This document shows positions 34,032 to 45,237 of a stretch of 56,378 nt of DNA, in pieces; position 1 is the stretch's first letter; each line of letters begins with the position of its first letter. The translations under genes and the position numbers were made by a program. Source of the DNA: Streptomyces sp. WM6386 (GTDB lineage: Bacteria; Actinomycetota; Actinomycetes; Streptomycetales; Streptomycetaceae). The notes beneath the pieces were generated by a model. The model had not been told where the DNA came from. It searched no databases and was given only the letters and a program-made list of their open reading frames with translations. Where the stretch lies: the NCBI RefSeq assembly GCF_000972385.1, contig NZ_JXTE01000071.1:1-56378 (forward strand), given 5' to 3'.

Positions 34032-36135
34032 GTTGATGGCGACGGCGACGTGTACCGCTTTCCGCGGCGCGCTGGAGGGCACGGGCGAGCGGGTTGGGCG
34101 GCGGGTCTTGCTGGAACGGGTGGTGTTTCTGGCGGAGTTGAGCCAGGAGCTGACCGGTGCTCTGGTGGCCGCCCGGTGGGATGAGGAGTCCCTGGACGTG
34201 CTGGCCGCCGGGATTGATGCGCGGGGTGAGACGCTGCCGTCCAAGGGGTGGATGGCGCTGCGCCGCCTGAACTGGCCGCAGGACGTGCCGTCCCCGGCGG
34301 GGGTATATGTCCCGGACCGGGTGCGCCGAGGTGTGGAGGAGTACGCGGCCCGCACCCTGCGCCTGGCCCTGCACCGGCGGACCGTCGTGACCGGCGTGCT
34401 GGCGACCTGGCCCGCGGATCCGAGCCGGCGCACCGGTGCGGAATGGGTGGCGCTGCGGGCGGCGCTGCCCGCCGGAGTGAGCGGAGCGGAGATCCGAAAC
34501 CGCACCCGGCAAATCCGCCAGTTCATGGCCGAGCACCAGCAGTTGCCCGCCGGGCTGTGTGTCCTGGAGGGCCCGCCGCAGGTGGCCCCTCAAGTGCTCT
34601 TGGCAGCGATGGACCGCCAGCAGGTCACCCTGGCCCGGGTAGACGAGGCGAGTGCCCGGTTGCGGGTCAAACTCCCCCTGTGCGCGGCCCCCGCCGCGGG
34701 GCGTGACTGGGCCTGGCACGTGATCGACATCCGGCTGCCCGGGACCATTGCGCCGGACGCGATGCTGCACACGCCGACCCTGCGCCCCACCCCGGCCGGG
34801 AGGATCGCCGTCGACCTGCCGCACTCCCGGCCCGTCCCGGCCACCCAGGCGAGCGGCCATACCGTGGCCCTCGGCTTCGACTGGGGTGTCAACACCCTGC
34901 TCACCGGAACCCTGGGCCGTCTGACCGGACGCGGCCCCACCCGCCGGGTGCTCACCGACGGGCGGCCCCTGGTCTTCGACGCCACCACGGCGAGTGCCGC
35001 CCTGCACCGGCTGCGCGACGTCCGCGAGCACCTCGCGGCCAAGCGCGATCACTGCCGGGCGCTGGCCGACGGGCTCGGCTCCCCGCACCTGGCCTGGGGC
35101 GAACGCCTCGACCGGGCGCGGGTGCTGGAGGCCGAGCACCGGCGGGTGTGTGCCCGGATCCGGCATCTGAATACCGCGCTGGCCTGGTCGGCGGCCCGCT
35201 GGGCCGTCGACCAGGCGGCAGCCCTCGGCGCAAGCGTCATCTACCTCGAAGACCTCGCCACCCTGGAAGCCCGCGGCCACCGGCGGGGCAACGCCCGGCT
35301 GTCCGGACAGGTGCGCGGCACCGTCACCGAAGCGATCCGGCACCTGGCCGCGAAGGCAGGTATCGCGGTGGTCACCGTCCCGGCCCGGGGCACCTCCCGG
35401 CTGTGCCCCGGCTGTCTCGGCACGCTCACCCACCATCCGGCCCCCGACCGGCTGGCCGAGCGTGGCTGGAAATGGGCGCAGTGCACCGGTTGCGGGCTGT
35501 CCATGGACCGTGATCACGCCGCCGCCCGCCGGATCGTCTCCCGCGGCCTGCTCGCCCAGGCCCACACCGTCACCGAACGCGCCACCGGCACCCGGACCAT
35601 CCGCACCACAGTAGAGGGCACCGTGGCCCTGGCCCGCCGCCCCAGGAAGACCACCCGCCGCCTGCGCCGCCAGCGCCAAACAGAGACAGCCCCGCGACCG
35701 CGCGGGCCGAAGGCCACCGAAGGCAAGGGGCACCCCACCCCCGGCAGGCCCGTCGACCCTCGTGGCCGAGGCACCCGGCGCGCCGTCGAACAGGCCCCGG
35801 ACCAAAAGACTTCCCGCCGTATGCCCGATGTGCGTACGGTCCCCGCCACCACCCCCGCCTCGGGGGCAGTCCAGCGTCCGGCGGGGCATGACACCACGAC
35901 ACCAGCAGCATTCGGGCCGGTGCCAGGTCATGGAGTACCCGCATCCGACCGGATGCGGCTCTCACGCAGAACCTGTCGACGGCGCGCCCGCGCCGCCGAG
36001 CGGACCGGCTTCCACCACCTGCACACCACCGAAGTCCACCCCCTCACTCCGAGGTTCGGACCATCGGACGGCGACCGCAGACGGCCACGCCGCGCCCGAA
36101 AAGCCTGGAAACCACAGGCACACACAGAGTTCTAG
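34015..36135 (+). CDS. tnpB: TnpB, RuvC-like RNA-guided nuclease of an IS607-type element (large form)
   Basis: A 706-aa protein; typical TnpB proteins are about 400. RuvC motifs: D289 in VALGFDWGVNTLL, E412 in VIYLEDLATL, and the MDRDHAAARRI segment (D498/D500). A zinc ribbon (C464/C467 and C490/C493) separates the last two. About 280 residues precede RuvC-I, with a helical and WED-like region. About 200 Arg/Pro-rich residues follow RuvC-III up to the element end. GTG at 34015 overlaps tnpA by 17 nt; GTG 34024 or ATG 34036 are alternatives. Known TnpB proteins are guided by an omega RNA from the 3' end of the gene, so the unusual tail may be RNA-coding sequence that stays open. All catalytic residues are present. 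Confidence 0.85.
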   Translation: MTAVARLMATATCTAFRGALEGTGERVGRRVLLERVVFLAELSQELTGALVAARWDEESLDVLAAGIDARGETLPSKGWMALRRLNWPQDVPSPAGVYVPDRVRRGVEEYAARTLRLALHRRTVVTGVLATWPADPSRRTGAEWVALRAALPAGVSGAEIRNRTRQIRQFMAEHQQLPAGLCVLEGPPQVAPQVLLAAMDRQQVTLARVDEASARLRVKLPLCAAPAAGRDWAWHVIDIRLPGTIAPDAMLHTPTLRPTPAGRIAVDLPHSRPVPATQASGHTVALGFDWGVNTLLTGTLGRLTGRGPTRRVLTDGRPLVFDATTASAALHRLRDVREHLAAKRDHCRALADGLGSPHLAWGERLDRARVLEAEHRRVCARIRHLNTALAWSAARWAVDQAAALGASVIYLEDLATLEARGHRRGNARLSGQVRGTVTEAIRHLAAKAGIAVVTVPARGTSRLCPGCLGTLTHHPAPDRLAERGWKWAQCTGCGLSMDRDHAAARRIVSRGLLAQAHTVTERATGTRTIRTTVEGTVALARRPRKTTRRLRRQRQTETAPRPRGPKATEGKGHPTPGRPVDPRGRGTRRAVEQAPDQKTSRRMPDVRTVPATTPASGAVQRPAGHDTTTPAAFGPVPGHGVPASDRMRLSRRTCRRRARAAERTGFHHLHTTEVHPLTPRFGPSDGDRRRPRRARKAWKPQAHTEF

Positions 36136-36136
36136 A
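35560..36136 (+). ncRNA. Putative omega (reRNA) region at the TnpB 3' end
   Basis: In studied IS200/IS605 and IS607 elements the guide RNA overlaps the 3' part of tnpB and ends at the element right edge, its last bases being copied from flanking DNA. Here the region after RuvC-III has a low-complexity Arg/Pro/Thr translation and runs to the right edge, as expected if selection is on RNA. No structure was computed; inference from family. Confidence 0.35.
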
Positions 36137-36455
36137 GACGCTCCGTACGATCATCGCGACCATCACCACCGCCAGGATCACCGCCGCCGCCGTGATCAGG
36201 CCGTCCGTGCGCTGGAGGCCGTGGCGGACCGCCTCGTTGTGGTCGCCTGTCGTGTCGTACTCCTCTCTTGATGCGGGAGAGGAGGAAGCCGCCGTAGTCC
36301 ATGGAGAGGCCGAAGGCCACGCAGAACATCAGGGCCGGGAGGGTCGTTTCGATCGAGCCGGGGCTGGTGAAGCCCAGTGGGCCGGAGAGGTGGCCGTCCG
36401 GGAAGACCCAGACCACCGCGCCGAACATGGCCGTCAGGCTGAGCGCGTTGAGCAC
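36137..36455 (-). pseudogene. Middle fragment of the MMPL transporter, with frameshift
   Basis: The minus strand reads VLNALSLTAMFGAVVWVFPD, then LPALMFCVAFGLSMDYGGFL and LSRIK, the conserved last third of MMPL proteins. After RIK one extra A shifts the frame; removing it gives EEYDTTGDHNEAVRHGLQR and ITAAAVILAVVMVAMIV up to the IS607 edge. Upstream about 500 residues of an MMPL protein are missing. Non-functional. Confidence 0.8.
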
Positions 36456-36464
36456 CCTGGGCGG

Positions 36465-36540
36465 CCGCCTTCATGGTGATCGTCACCCCGCTCCTGGTCT
36501 TCCTCCTGACCGGCAGCGTGCTGATACCGATCCAGGCGGT
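36465..36540 (+). pseudogene. Inverted MMPL micro-fragment
   Basis: On the + strand this reads FMVIVTPLLVFLLTGSVLIP then IQAV, which in MMPL proteins directly precedes the VLNALSLTAMFG found on the opposite strand next door. Flipping about 80 bp in place restores the order, so a small inversion has occurred. Confidence 0.65.
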
Positions 36541-36552
36541 CACCGCGATCAC

Positions 36553-36596
36553 GGGAAGCGATTCCTACCCGGCGTGAACGCCGGGGCATCCTCGCC
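36553..36596 (+). repeat. IS200/IS605-like right-end hairpin (possible scar)
   Basis: GATTCCTACCCGGCG-TGAA-CGCCGGGGCATCC resembles the subterminal right-end hairpin of IS200/IS605 elements (GAATCyCC-stem-loop-GGGGAGGATG type). A perfect 7-bp stem with a TGAA loop is present. No transposase gene adjoins it, so it would be a remnant. Resemblance is from memory. Confidence 0.35.
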
Positions 36597-36604
36597 AGGC
36601 TCAG

Positions 36605-37264
36605 ATGCACCAGGAGAAGGACCAGCCGCGCCGCCGTCAGGCCCGCGGCGAACGCCGTATCGCACAGCCGCTCGAAGCCGCGGCCTCCGTCTTCTGCACG
36701 ACCGGCTACACAGCCGCAAGCACCCACGCCATCGCCCGCGAGGCGGGCGTCTCACCGGGCACGCTCTACCAGTTCTTCCCGAACAAGGAAGCGATCGCCG
36801 TCGAGCTCGGCGGCCGGCTCATGCACGAGATGCAGGAGACCTACGGCGAGGCGCTCGCGCCCGGCGACCCGGCGACCCCACTGGAGCAGGCGGTCGGAAC
36901 CAGCGTCGACCGGTTCATCGACTTCAACTGCCAGCACCCGGTGTTCTTCGCGCTGATGCACGGCCCCGACATCCCCGGCCGGGTCGCCGAGCAGCACGAC
37001 GCCCTGCACACGGCCCTCGTCACCCGCATCGAGAACCTGCTCCGCTCGTTCATGCCCGAGGCGCCCCAGGCCGCGATCACCCGTGTCGCGCGCATGGGGC
37101 TGGGGATGTACACGGCCGGCCTGGAACTCGTCCTCGCCCACGAGGGCGCCGAACGCGACGCGTACGTCCAGGAGTTGAAGAACGCCCTGGTCCGCTGCCT
37201 CGACCCACTCGTGGGAGCCGGGCTCGGCCTGCCGGAAGGACTCACCACGACTCCGACCCCCTGA
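36605..37264 (+). CDS. TetR-family transcriptional regulator
   Basis: A 219-aa repressor. The N-terminal HTH reads AASVFCTTGYTAASTHAIAREAG followed by GTLYQFFPNKEAI; the rest is a helical ligand-binding domain with a C-terminal tail. It would originally have diverged from the MMPL pump gene and controlled it. With that gene destroyed its target is uncertain. The start region abuts the scarred sequence and lacks a clear RBS, so expression may be impaired. Its 3' end overlaps the convergent antiporter remnant by 23 nt. Confidence 0.85.
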   Translation: MHQEKDQPRRRQARGERRIAQPLEAAASVFCTTGYTAASTHAIAREAGVSPGTLYQFFPNKEAIAVELGGRLMHEMQETYGEALAPGDPATPLEQAVGTSVDRFIDFNCQHPVFFALMHGPDIPGRVAEQHDALHTALVTRIENLLRSFMPEAPQAAITRVARMGLGMYTAGLELVLAHEGAERDAYVQELKNALVRCLDPLVGAGLGLPEGLTTTPTP

Positions 37265-37958
37265 CCGCCTCCTGCGGCCCCACCCTCCCCATCCGCCGCA
37301 ACCGCAGCCCCGCCAGCGGGAACAGCAGCACCGACAGCATGCCCGCGCCCACCAGCGCCGCCGCCTCCTCCGTCCTCAGGACCTTGTCCTCGACGCCGAT
37401 CGTGGTGATGGCGACGACCAGCGGCAGCGCGGTGGAGGCGAAGAGGGTGAGAGCGCGCCGGTCGCGTCGCGGAAGATCGCGCGGCGCCACGACGTACACC
37501 GGAAGGCCGCGGACGGCGAGGAACAGCAGCAGGAAGACCGGCAGGAGCAGCAGCGCGCGGCCGCCGGACAGCAGGGCGGCCAGGTCGAACTCGATGCCGG
37601 TGACCACGAAGAACACCGGCACCAGGAATCCGAACCCCATCGCCTCGACCTTCTCCAGCACGGGCCCGGCACTCTCCGGCGCCGCCCCGTGCAGCACCAG
37701 GCGCGTGGTGCTGGTGAGGGCCGTACCGATGTAGACGGCCTTCGACCAGCCGGACAGCGCCGAGGCCACGCCGAGCCCGACCGCGAGCGAGATCCCCCAC
37801 GCCCACAGCGAACGTTTGAGGGTGTCCCCGCGGACCTTGTCGAACTCGATCTCGTACCCGGCAAGGAAGATCAGCATCGTCAGCCCGAGGCTGGACAGGG
37901 TGTCGATGACCTCCCCGTCCCCGGCCCAGCCCAGTACGTCGGGGCCGACCAGGATGCC
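37242..37958 (-). pseudogene. 5'-truncated Kef/CPA2-type cation:proton antiporter
   Basis: The minus strand encodes GILVGPDVLGWAGDGEVIDT then LSSLGLTMLIFLAGYEIEFDK, the CPA2 pattern from the end of helix 2 onward. It continues through further helices (SALSGWSKAVYIGTALTSTT, LVPVFFVVTGIEFDL) to a natural C-terminus. A TAG codon stands directly before GILVGP, and the first 60 or so residues are missing. The nearest start is an ATG at MLIFLAG. The missing 5' part is replaced by the copZ promoter. Probably non-functional. Confidence 0.7.
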
Positions 37959-37976
37959 CTAGCAGCCGGATCCTTC

Positions 37977-38004
37977 TTGGAAAAATACCCCCTAGGGGTA
38001 TAGT
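37977..38004 (+). promoter_or_regulatory. copZ promoter with CsoR-type operator
   Basis: TTGGAA (37977-37982) and TATAGT (37999-38004) are 16 nt apart. Across the spacer lies ATACCCC-CTA-GGGGTAT (37985-38001), a perfect 7-bp dyad of the CsoR type. CsoR leaves such sites on binding Cu(I), turning on copper export. Confidence 0.8.
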
Positions 38005-38042
38005 GTGGGTAACGGACCACATCCCTCGACGAGGAGAACGAC

Positions 38043-38282
38043 ATGAGCGCCCAGACCGACACCCAGGGTTCCGTCACCACCGTCTACAAGGTGAGCGGGA
38101 TGAGCTGTGGACACTGCGAGGGCTCCGTGTCCGGCGAGATCTCCGAGATCGCGGGGGTGACCTCGGTGAAGGCCGTCGCGTCGACCGGTGAGGTCACGGT
38201 CGTTTCGGAGGCCTCACTCGACGAGGAGGTGGTGCGTGCGGCCGTGGACGAGGCAGGATTCGAGCTCGTCGGCAAGGCCTGA
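38043..38282 (+). CDS. copZ: Copper chaperone (HMA domain)
   Basis: A 79-aa cytosolic Cu(I) carrier with one heavy-metal-associated domain: [15 protein letters not shown], cysteines C22 and C25 binding copper. The rest of the ferredoxin-like fold ([18 protein letters not shown] ... [11 protein letters not shown]) is complete. ATG with GAGGAG upstream. It hands copper to the P-type ATPase 80 nt downstream, and both follow the CsoR-type operator. Confidence 0.92.
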   Translation: MSAQTDTQGSVTTVYKVSGMSCGHCEGSVSGEISEIAGVTSVKAVASTGEVTVVSEASLDEEVVRAAVDEAGFELVGKA

Positions 38283-38361
38283 CCCCACCCCCCTCACCAC
38301 GGGCCGTGCCGACCGGTCGAGACTGGTCCCGCACGGCCCGGCCCGTTTCCTGGAGTACGGC

Positions 38362-40581
<2,220 letters not shown>

Positions 40582-41298
40582 GGGGCCCCTCTGGAGTCCG
40601 GCGCGTCACTCACATAAGCTCTTCACAAGGCTCGCGCATCATCCTTACGCTTGGGCCTCGATCGACGTATCGGCCCTCTTGCGTACCTAACGGACATATG
40701 CAAGAGACGCAGATCACAGTGATGTGAAGGTAACCATCGAAGGGGTTCGAAGGTCTAAGTTGACGATGTCAGGCCGCGTCTTGGGGGGCGCATCCTGGCA
40801 TCTGAGGATGTCTTGGGGGACTTCCTCAGAGATGCGTTGCCGGGGCACGCACTTCGGGAAGCTTTGAGCGGCCCTCCCGACCGTGCGCTGTCCCGGCAGA
40901 TCGCACACTGGAGTAGTACGGCGAGTTTTGCTCGTTCTGCTCAACGGCAGTACCTGGCAATACCGAAAGACAGCGAATTCAGGCGCTGGTCTCTCAGACG
41001 CCCGGCCGGATCCCGTGGGGGGAATCCGCACCGGGACATGGGAAGGCGCCCTGGTCGTCGGCCCGTGGGGGGACTGGCGCTGGGGCGCCTTCTCCTATGT
41101 GCGCTCACACACGGACACCGCACACACGAAGGCCCCGCACACCCTCAGGCGTACGGGGCCCTGCGACGTCACGTCTCAGCACAGCGGGGCACTCACCCGG
41201 CCCTGAATGTCAACGGGCCCAGGCGGTGACTGCACAGCCGACGGATACGACTCCAGCGACGGGGGCGCTCACCGAAGCGGCGCCCCCACCGGCAGGTG
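40582..41298. other. 717-bp intergenic region without recognised gene
   Basis: Lower GC than its surroundings in its first half. It holds two TCTTGGGGG boxes exactly 32 bp apart (40779, 40811), a TTGACG promoter-like hexamer before them, and an inverted repeat GAAGGCGCCC / GGGCGCCTTC (41042-41051 with 41083-41092). The frame after the second box (LGDFLRDALPGHALREAL...) resembles no family I know; it may be a decayed regulator. A GGCCCCG/CGGGGCC hairpin lies at 41131-41160. Confidence 0.5.
41261..41287 (-). terminator. Terminator of citrate synthase
   Basis: GGGGGCGC / GCGCCCCC stem with an 11-nt loop starting 12 nt after the stop codon on the minus strand. Confidence 0.65.
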
Positions 41299-42588
<1,290 letters not shown>

Positions 42589-42696
42589 GTCTTCCCTCAC
42601 CCGACGTTGTGCCTCATCTTCGAGGTTGCCCTGACTGTCTCTACCATCCCCCATTTGGCGCAGGAGAGTGCACTCGGGGTCGGCCATTGGGCTAAT

Positions 42697-42717
42697 TGGC
42701 GGCACTCAGTGCCGCCA
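42697..42717 (-). terminator. Hairpin between recD2 and gltA
   Basis: A perfect 9-bp stem TGGCGGCAC / GTGCCGCCA with a 3-nt loop, 105 nt after the recD2 stop and 109 nt before the gltA start. It is either a late terminator or a gltA upstream element. Confidence 0.45.
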
Positions 42718-42821
42718 GCTTGCCCATCCTGCCCCTCCTCGCAAGGTTCCGGAAGGGCTCTGTGACCTTCGTGACTCATTTGATCGATCATTTTTCGCGG
42801 TGCGTCACCCGCTGTCCCGCC

Positions 42822-45056
42822 TCACTCCCGGAAGGGGCCCGGTGAGAGGCGGAAATCGAGGGCCGTACAACGCCGCCCCGCCGACACCGTGCGCACCGCC
42901 TGACCGATCGCCTTGCGCGAACCGACGAGGACGACCAGCTTCTTGGCCCGGGTGACCGCCGTGTAGAGCAGATTCCGTTGAAGCATCATCCATGCTCCCG
43001 TGGTGACGGGGATCACCACGGCGGGATATTCACTGCCCTGGGAACGGTGAATGGTCACCGCGTACGCATGGGCCAGTTCGTCCAGTTCATCGAATTCGTA
43101 CGGAACCTCCTCATCCTCGTCCGTCAGCACCGTGAGGCGCTGTTCGACCGGGTCGAGCGAGGTGACGACGCCCACGGTGCCGTTGAAGACACCGTTCTCG
43201 CCCTTCTCGTAATTGTTGCGAATCTGGGTGACCTTGTCGCCGACGCGGAAGACCCTCCCGCCGAACCGCTTCTCCGCCACGTCGGGGCGGCCTGGCGTGA
43301 TGGCCTGCTGCAACAGGGCGTTGAGGTTTCCGGCGCCGGCGGGGCCCCGGTGCATGGGGGCGAGGACCTGGACGTCGCGGCGCGGGTCGAGTCCGAATTT
43401 GGCCGGAATTCGCCGGGCCGCGACGTCGACCGTGAGCCGGCCCGCCTCCTCCGTGTCGTCCTCGACGAAGAGGAAGAAGTCCTTCATGCCGTCGGTGACG
43501 GGGTGCTGCCCGGAGTTGATCCGGTGGGCGTTGGTGACCACACCGGACTGCTGGGCCTGACGGAACACGCGCGTGAGGCGTACGGCGGGGAGGGGACTGC
43601 CGTCGGCGAGCAGGTCGCGCAGGACCTCCCCCGCTCCGACGCTGGGGAGTTGGTCGACGTCTCCGACGAAGAGGAGGTGCGCGCCGGGGGGTACCGCCTT
43701 CACCAGCTTGTTGGCGAGCAGCAGGTCCAGCATCGACGCCTCGTCCACCACCACCAGGTCCGCCTGGAGGGGACGGTCCTTGTCGTACGCCGCGTCCCCG
43801 CCCGGCTTCAGCTCCAGGAGGCGGTGGACGGTGGAGGCCTCGGCGCCGGTGAGTTCGGCGAGGCGCTTGGCGGCACGCCCCGTGGGGGCGGCGAGGACGA
43901 CCCTGGCCTTCCTGGCGCGGGCCAGCTCCACGATCGAGCGGACCGTGAAGGACTTGCCGCAGCCGGGGCCGCCGGTGAGGACGGCGACCTTCTCGGTGAG
44001 CGCGAGCTTGACGGCGGCCTCCTGCTCGGGGGCGAGGTCGGCGCCCGTACGGCCCTTCAGCCAGCCGAGCGCCTTGTCCCAGGCCACGTCGTGGAAGCCC
44101 GGCATGCGGTCCTCGTCGGTGCGCAGGAGGCGCAGCAGCTGGGCGGAGAGGGAGAGTTCGGCTCGGTGGAAGGGGACCAGGTAGATCGCGGTGACCGGCT
44201 CGCCGTGTTCGCCGGGCACCTTCTCCCGTACGACACCGGGGTCCTCGCCTTCCTCGGAGGGCTCGGCCAGTTCGGCGAGGCACTCGATGACGAGACCGGT
44301 GTCGACCTGGAGGAGCTTCACCGCGTCGGCGATCAGCTTCTCCTCGGGGAGGTAGCAGTTGCCCTGGTCGGTGGCCTGCGAAAGGGCGTACTGCAGGCCC
44401 GCCTTGACGCGCTCCGGGCTGTCGTGCGGGATGCCGACGGACTGGGCGATCTTGTCGGCGGTGAGGAAGCCGATGCCCCAGACGTCGGAGGCGAGGCGGT
44501 AGGGCTGGTTCTTGACGACGGAGATGGAGGCGTCGCCGTACTTCTTGTAGATCCGCACGGCGATGGACGTGGAGACTTCCACGGTCTGGAGGAAGAGCAT
44601 CACCTCCTTGATCGCCTTCTGTTCCTCCCAGGCGTCGGCGATCTTCCTGGTCCGCTTCGGGCCGAGGCCGGGGACCTCGATGAGCCGCTTGGGCTCCTCC
44701 TCGATGATCTGCAGGGTGTCCAGGCCGAAGTGCTGGGTGATGCGGTCGGCGAAGACGGGCCCGATGCCTTTGACGAGGCCCGAGCCGAGGTAGCGGCGGA
44801 TGCCCTGGACGGTGGCCGGCAGGACGGTCGTGTAGTTCTCCACGGTGAACTGCTTGCCGTACTGGGGGTGCGAACCCCAATGCCCCTCCATCCGGAGGGA
44901 CTCACCGACCTGGGCACCGAGCAGCGCGCCGACGACGGTGAGGAGGTCGCCGCCGCCCCTGCCCGTGTCGACACGGGCGACCGTGTAGCCGTTCTCCTCG
45001 TTGGCGTACGTGATCCGTTCCAGTACGCCTTCGAGTACGGCGAGCCCCTGAGCCAT
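42822..45056 (-). CDS. recD2: RecD2-type ATP-dependent DNA helicase
   Basis: A 744-aa superfamily 1B 5'-3' helicase. An N-terminal OB/helix-hairpin-helix part (GIRRYLGSGLVKGIGPVFAD and the GLGPKRTRKIADAW repeat) precedes the motor. Walker A is LTGGPGCGKSFTV, Walker B VVVDEASMLD, with VGDVDQLPSVGAGEVL and the C-terminal TIHRSQGSEYPAVVIPVT motif. ATG at MAQGLAVLEGVLERI; a longer frame upstream reads through an inverted-repeat region and is not coding. No RecB/RecC partner is near, as expected for RecD2. Confidence 0.9.
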   Translation of the reverse strand: MAQGLAVLEGVLERITYANEENGYTVARVDTGRGGGDLLTVVGALLGAQVGESLRMEGHWGSHPQYGKQFTVENYTTVLPATVQGIRRYLGSGLVKGIGPVFADRITQHFGLDTLQIIEEEPKRLIEVPGLGPKRTRKIADAWEEQKAIKEVMLFLQTVEVSTSIAVRIYKKYGDASISVVKNQPYRLASDVWGIGFLTADKIAQSVGIPHDSPERVKAGLQYALSQATDQGNCYLPEEKLIADAVKLLQVDTGLVIECLAELAEPSEEGEDPGVVREKVPGEHGEPVTAIYLVPFHRAELSLSAQLLRLLRTDEDRMPGFHDVAWDKALGWLKGRTGADLAPEQEAAVKLALTEKVAVLTGGPGCGKSFTVRSIVELARARKARVVLAAPTGRAAKRLAELTGAEASTVHRLLELKPGGDAAYDKDRPLQADLVVVDEASMLDLLLANKLVKAVPPGAHLLFVGDVDQLPSVGAGEVLRDLLADGSPLPAVRLTRVFRQAQQSGVVTNAHRINSGQHPVTDGMKDFFLFVEDDTEEAGRLTVDVAARRIPAKFGLDPRRDVQVLAPMHRGPAGAGNLNALLQQAITPGRPDVAEKRFGGRVFRVGDKVTQIRNNYEKGENGVFNGTVGVVTSLDPVEQRLTVLTDEDEEVPYEFDELDELAHAYAVTIHRSQGSEYPAVVIPVTTGAWMMLQRNLLYTAVTRAKKLVVLVGSRKAIGQAVRTVSAGRRCTALDFRLSPGPFRE

Positions 45057-45123
45057 GATCCGACGGTACCGGGGGCCTGTGACAGTGGGGGCGGGCGCCG
45101 CCGCACCGGCGCGCGGTGCGCCG

Positions 45124-45208
45124 CGGTGATTGGCAGATCCGTCCCATCCCCGGTCGGCAAAAGCGCAGGTCGCCGGCCCCCGGCCTGGTACACATCTGCC
45201 AATCACCG
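45124..45208. repeat. Long-spaced perfect 15-bp inverted repeat
   Basis: CGGTGATTGGCAGAT (45124-45138) and its exact complement ATCTGCCAATCACCG (45194-45208) flank 55 bp. It lies between the recD2 start and the cupin stop. It could be two operators that loop DNA, or a tiny inverted-repeat (MITE-like) element. Confidence 0.7.
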
Positions 45209-45237
45209 ATCTCCTCGGCGGCGGCTGGCGGCGAGGG

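Larger units (their letters stand above)
33220..36136 (+). mobile_element. IS607-family element (serine recombinase + TnpB) inserted in an MMPL gene
   Basis: About 2.9 kb carrying tnpA and tnpB in the overlapping order of IS607 elements. The left edge is where MMPL coding stops (about 33214-33225). The right edge is where it resumes (about 36134-36137), next to the TnpB stop codon. IS607 elements have no terminal inverted repeats and make no target duplication, and none is seen. Roughly 24 MMPL residues are missing across the insertion, so a small deletion accompanied or followed it. Edges are accurate to about 10 bp. Confidence 0.75.

Noticed and set aside
33220..36136. Terminal inverted repeats or target duplication of the element
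   Set aside because: None found by eye; consistent with the IS607 family, which has neither.
40813..41229. A 138-codon frame after copA
   Set aside because: No ATG/GTG with a ribosome site, Arg-rich end, no recognisable domain; kept only as possible decayed sequence.
45057..45206. Upstream extension of RecD2
   Set aside because: It reads through the inverted repeat region and has no homology to RecD2; the ATG at MAQGLAVLEG fits the family start.
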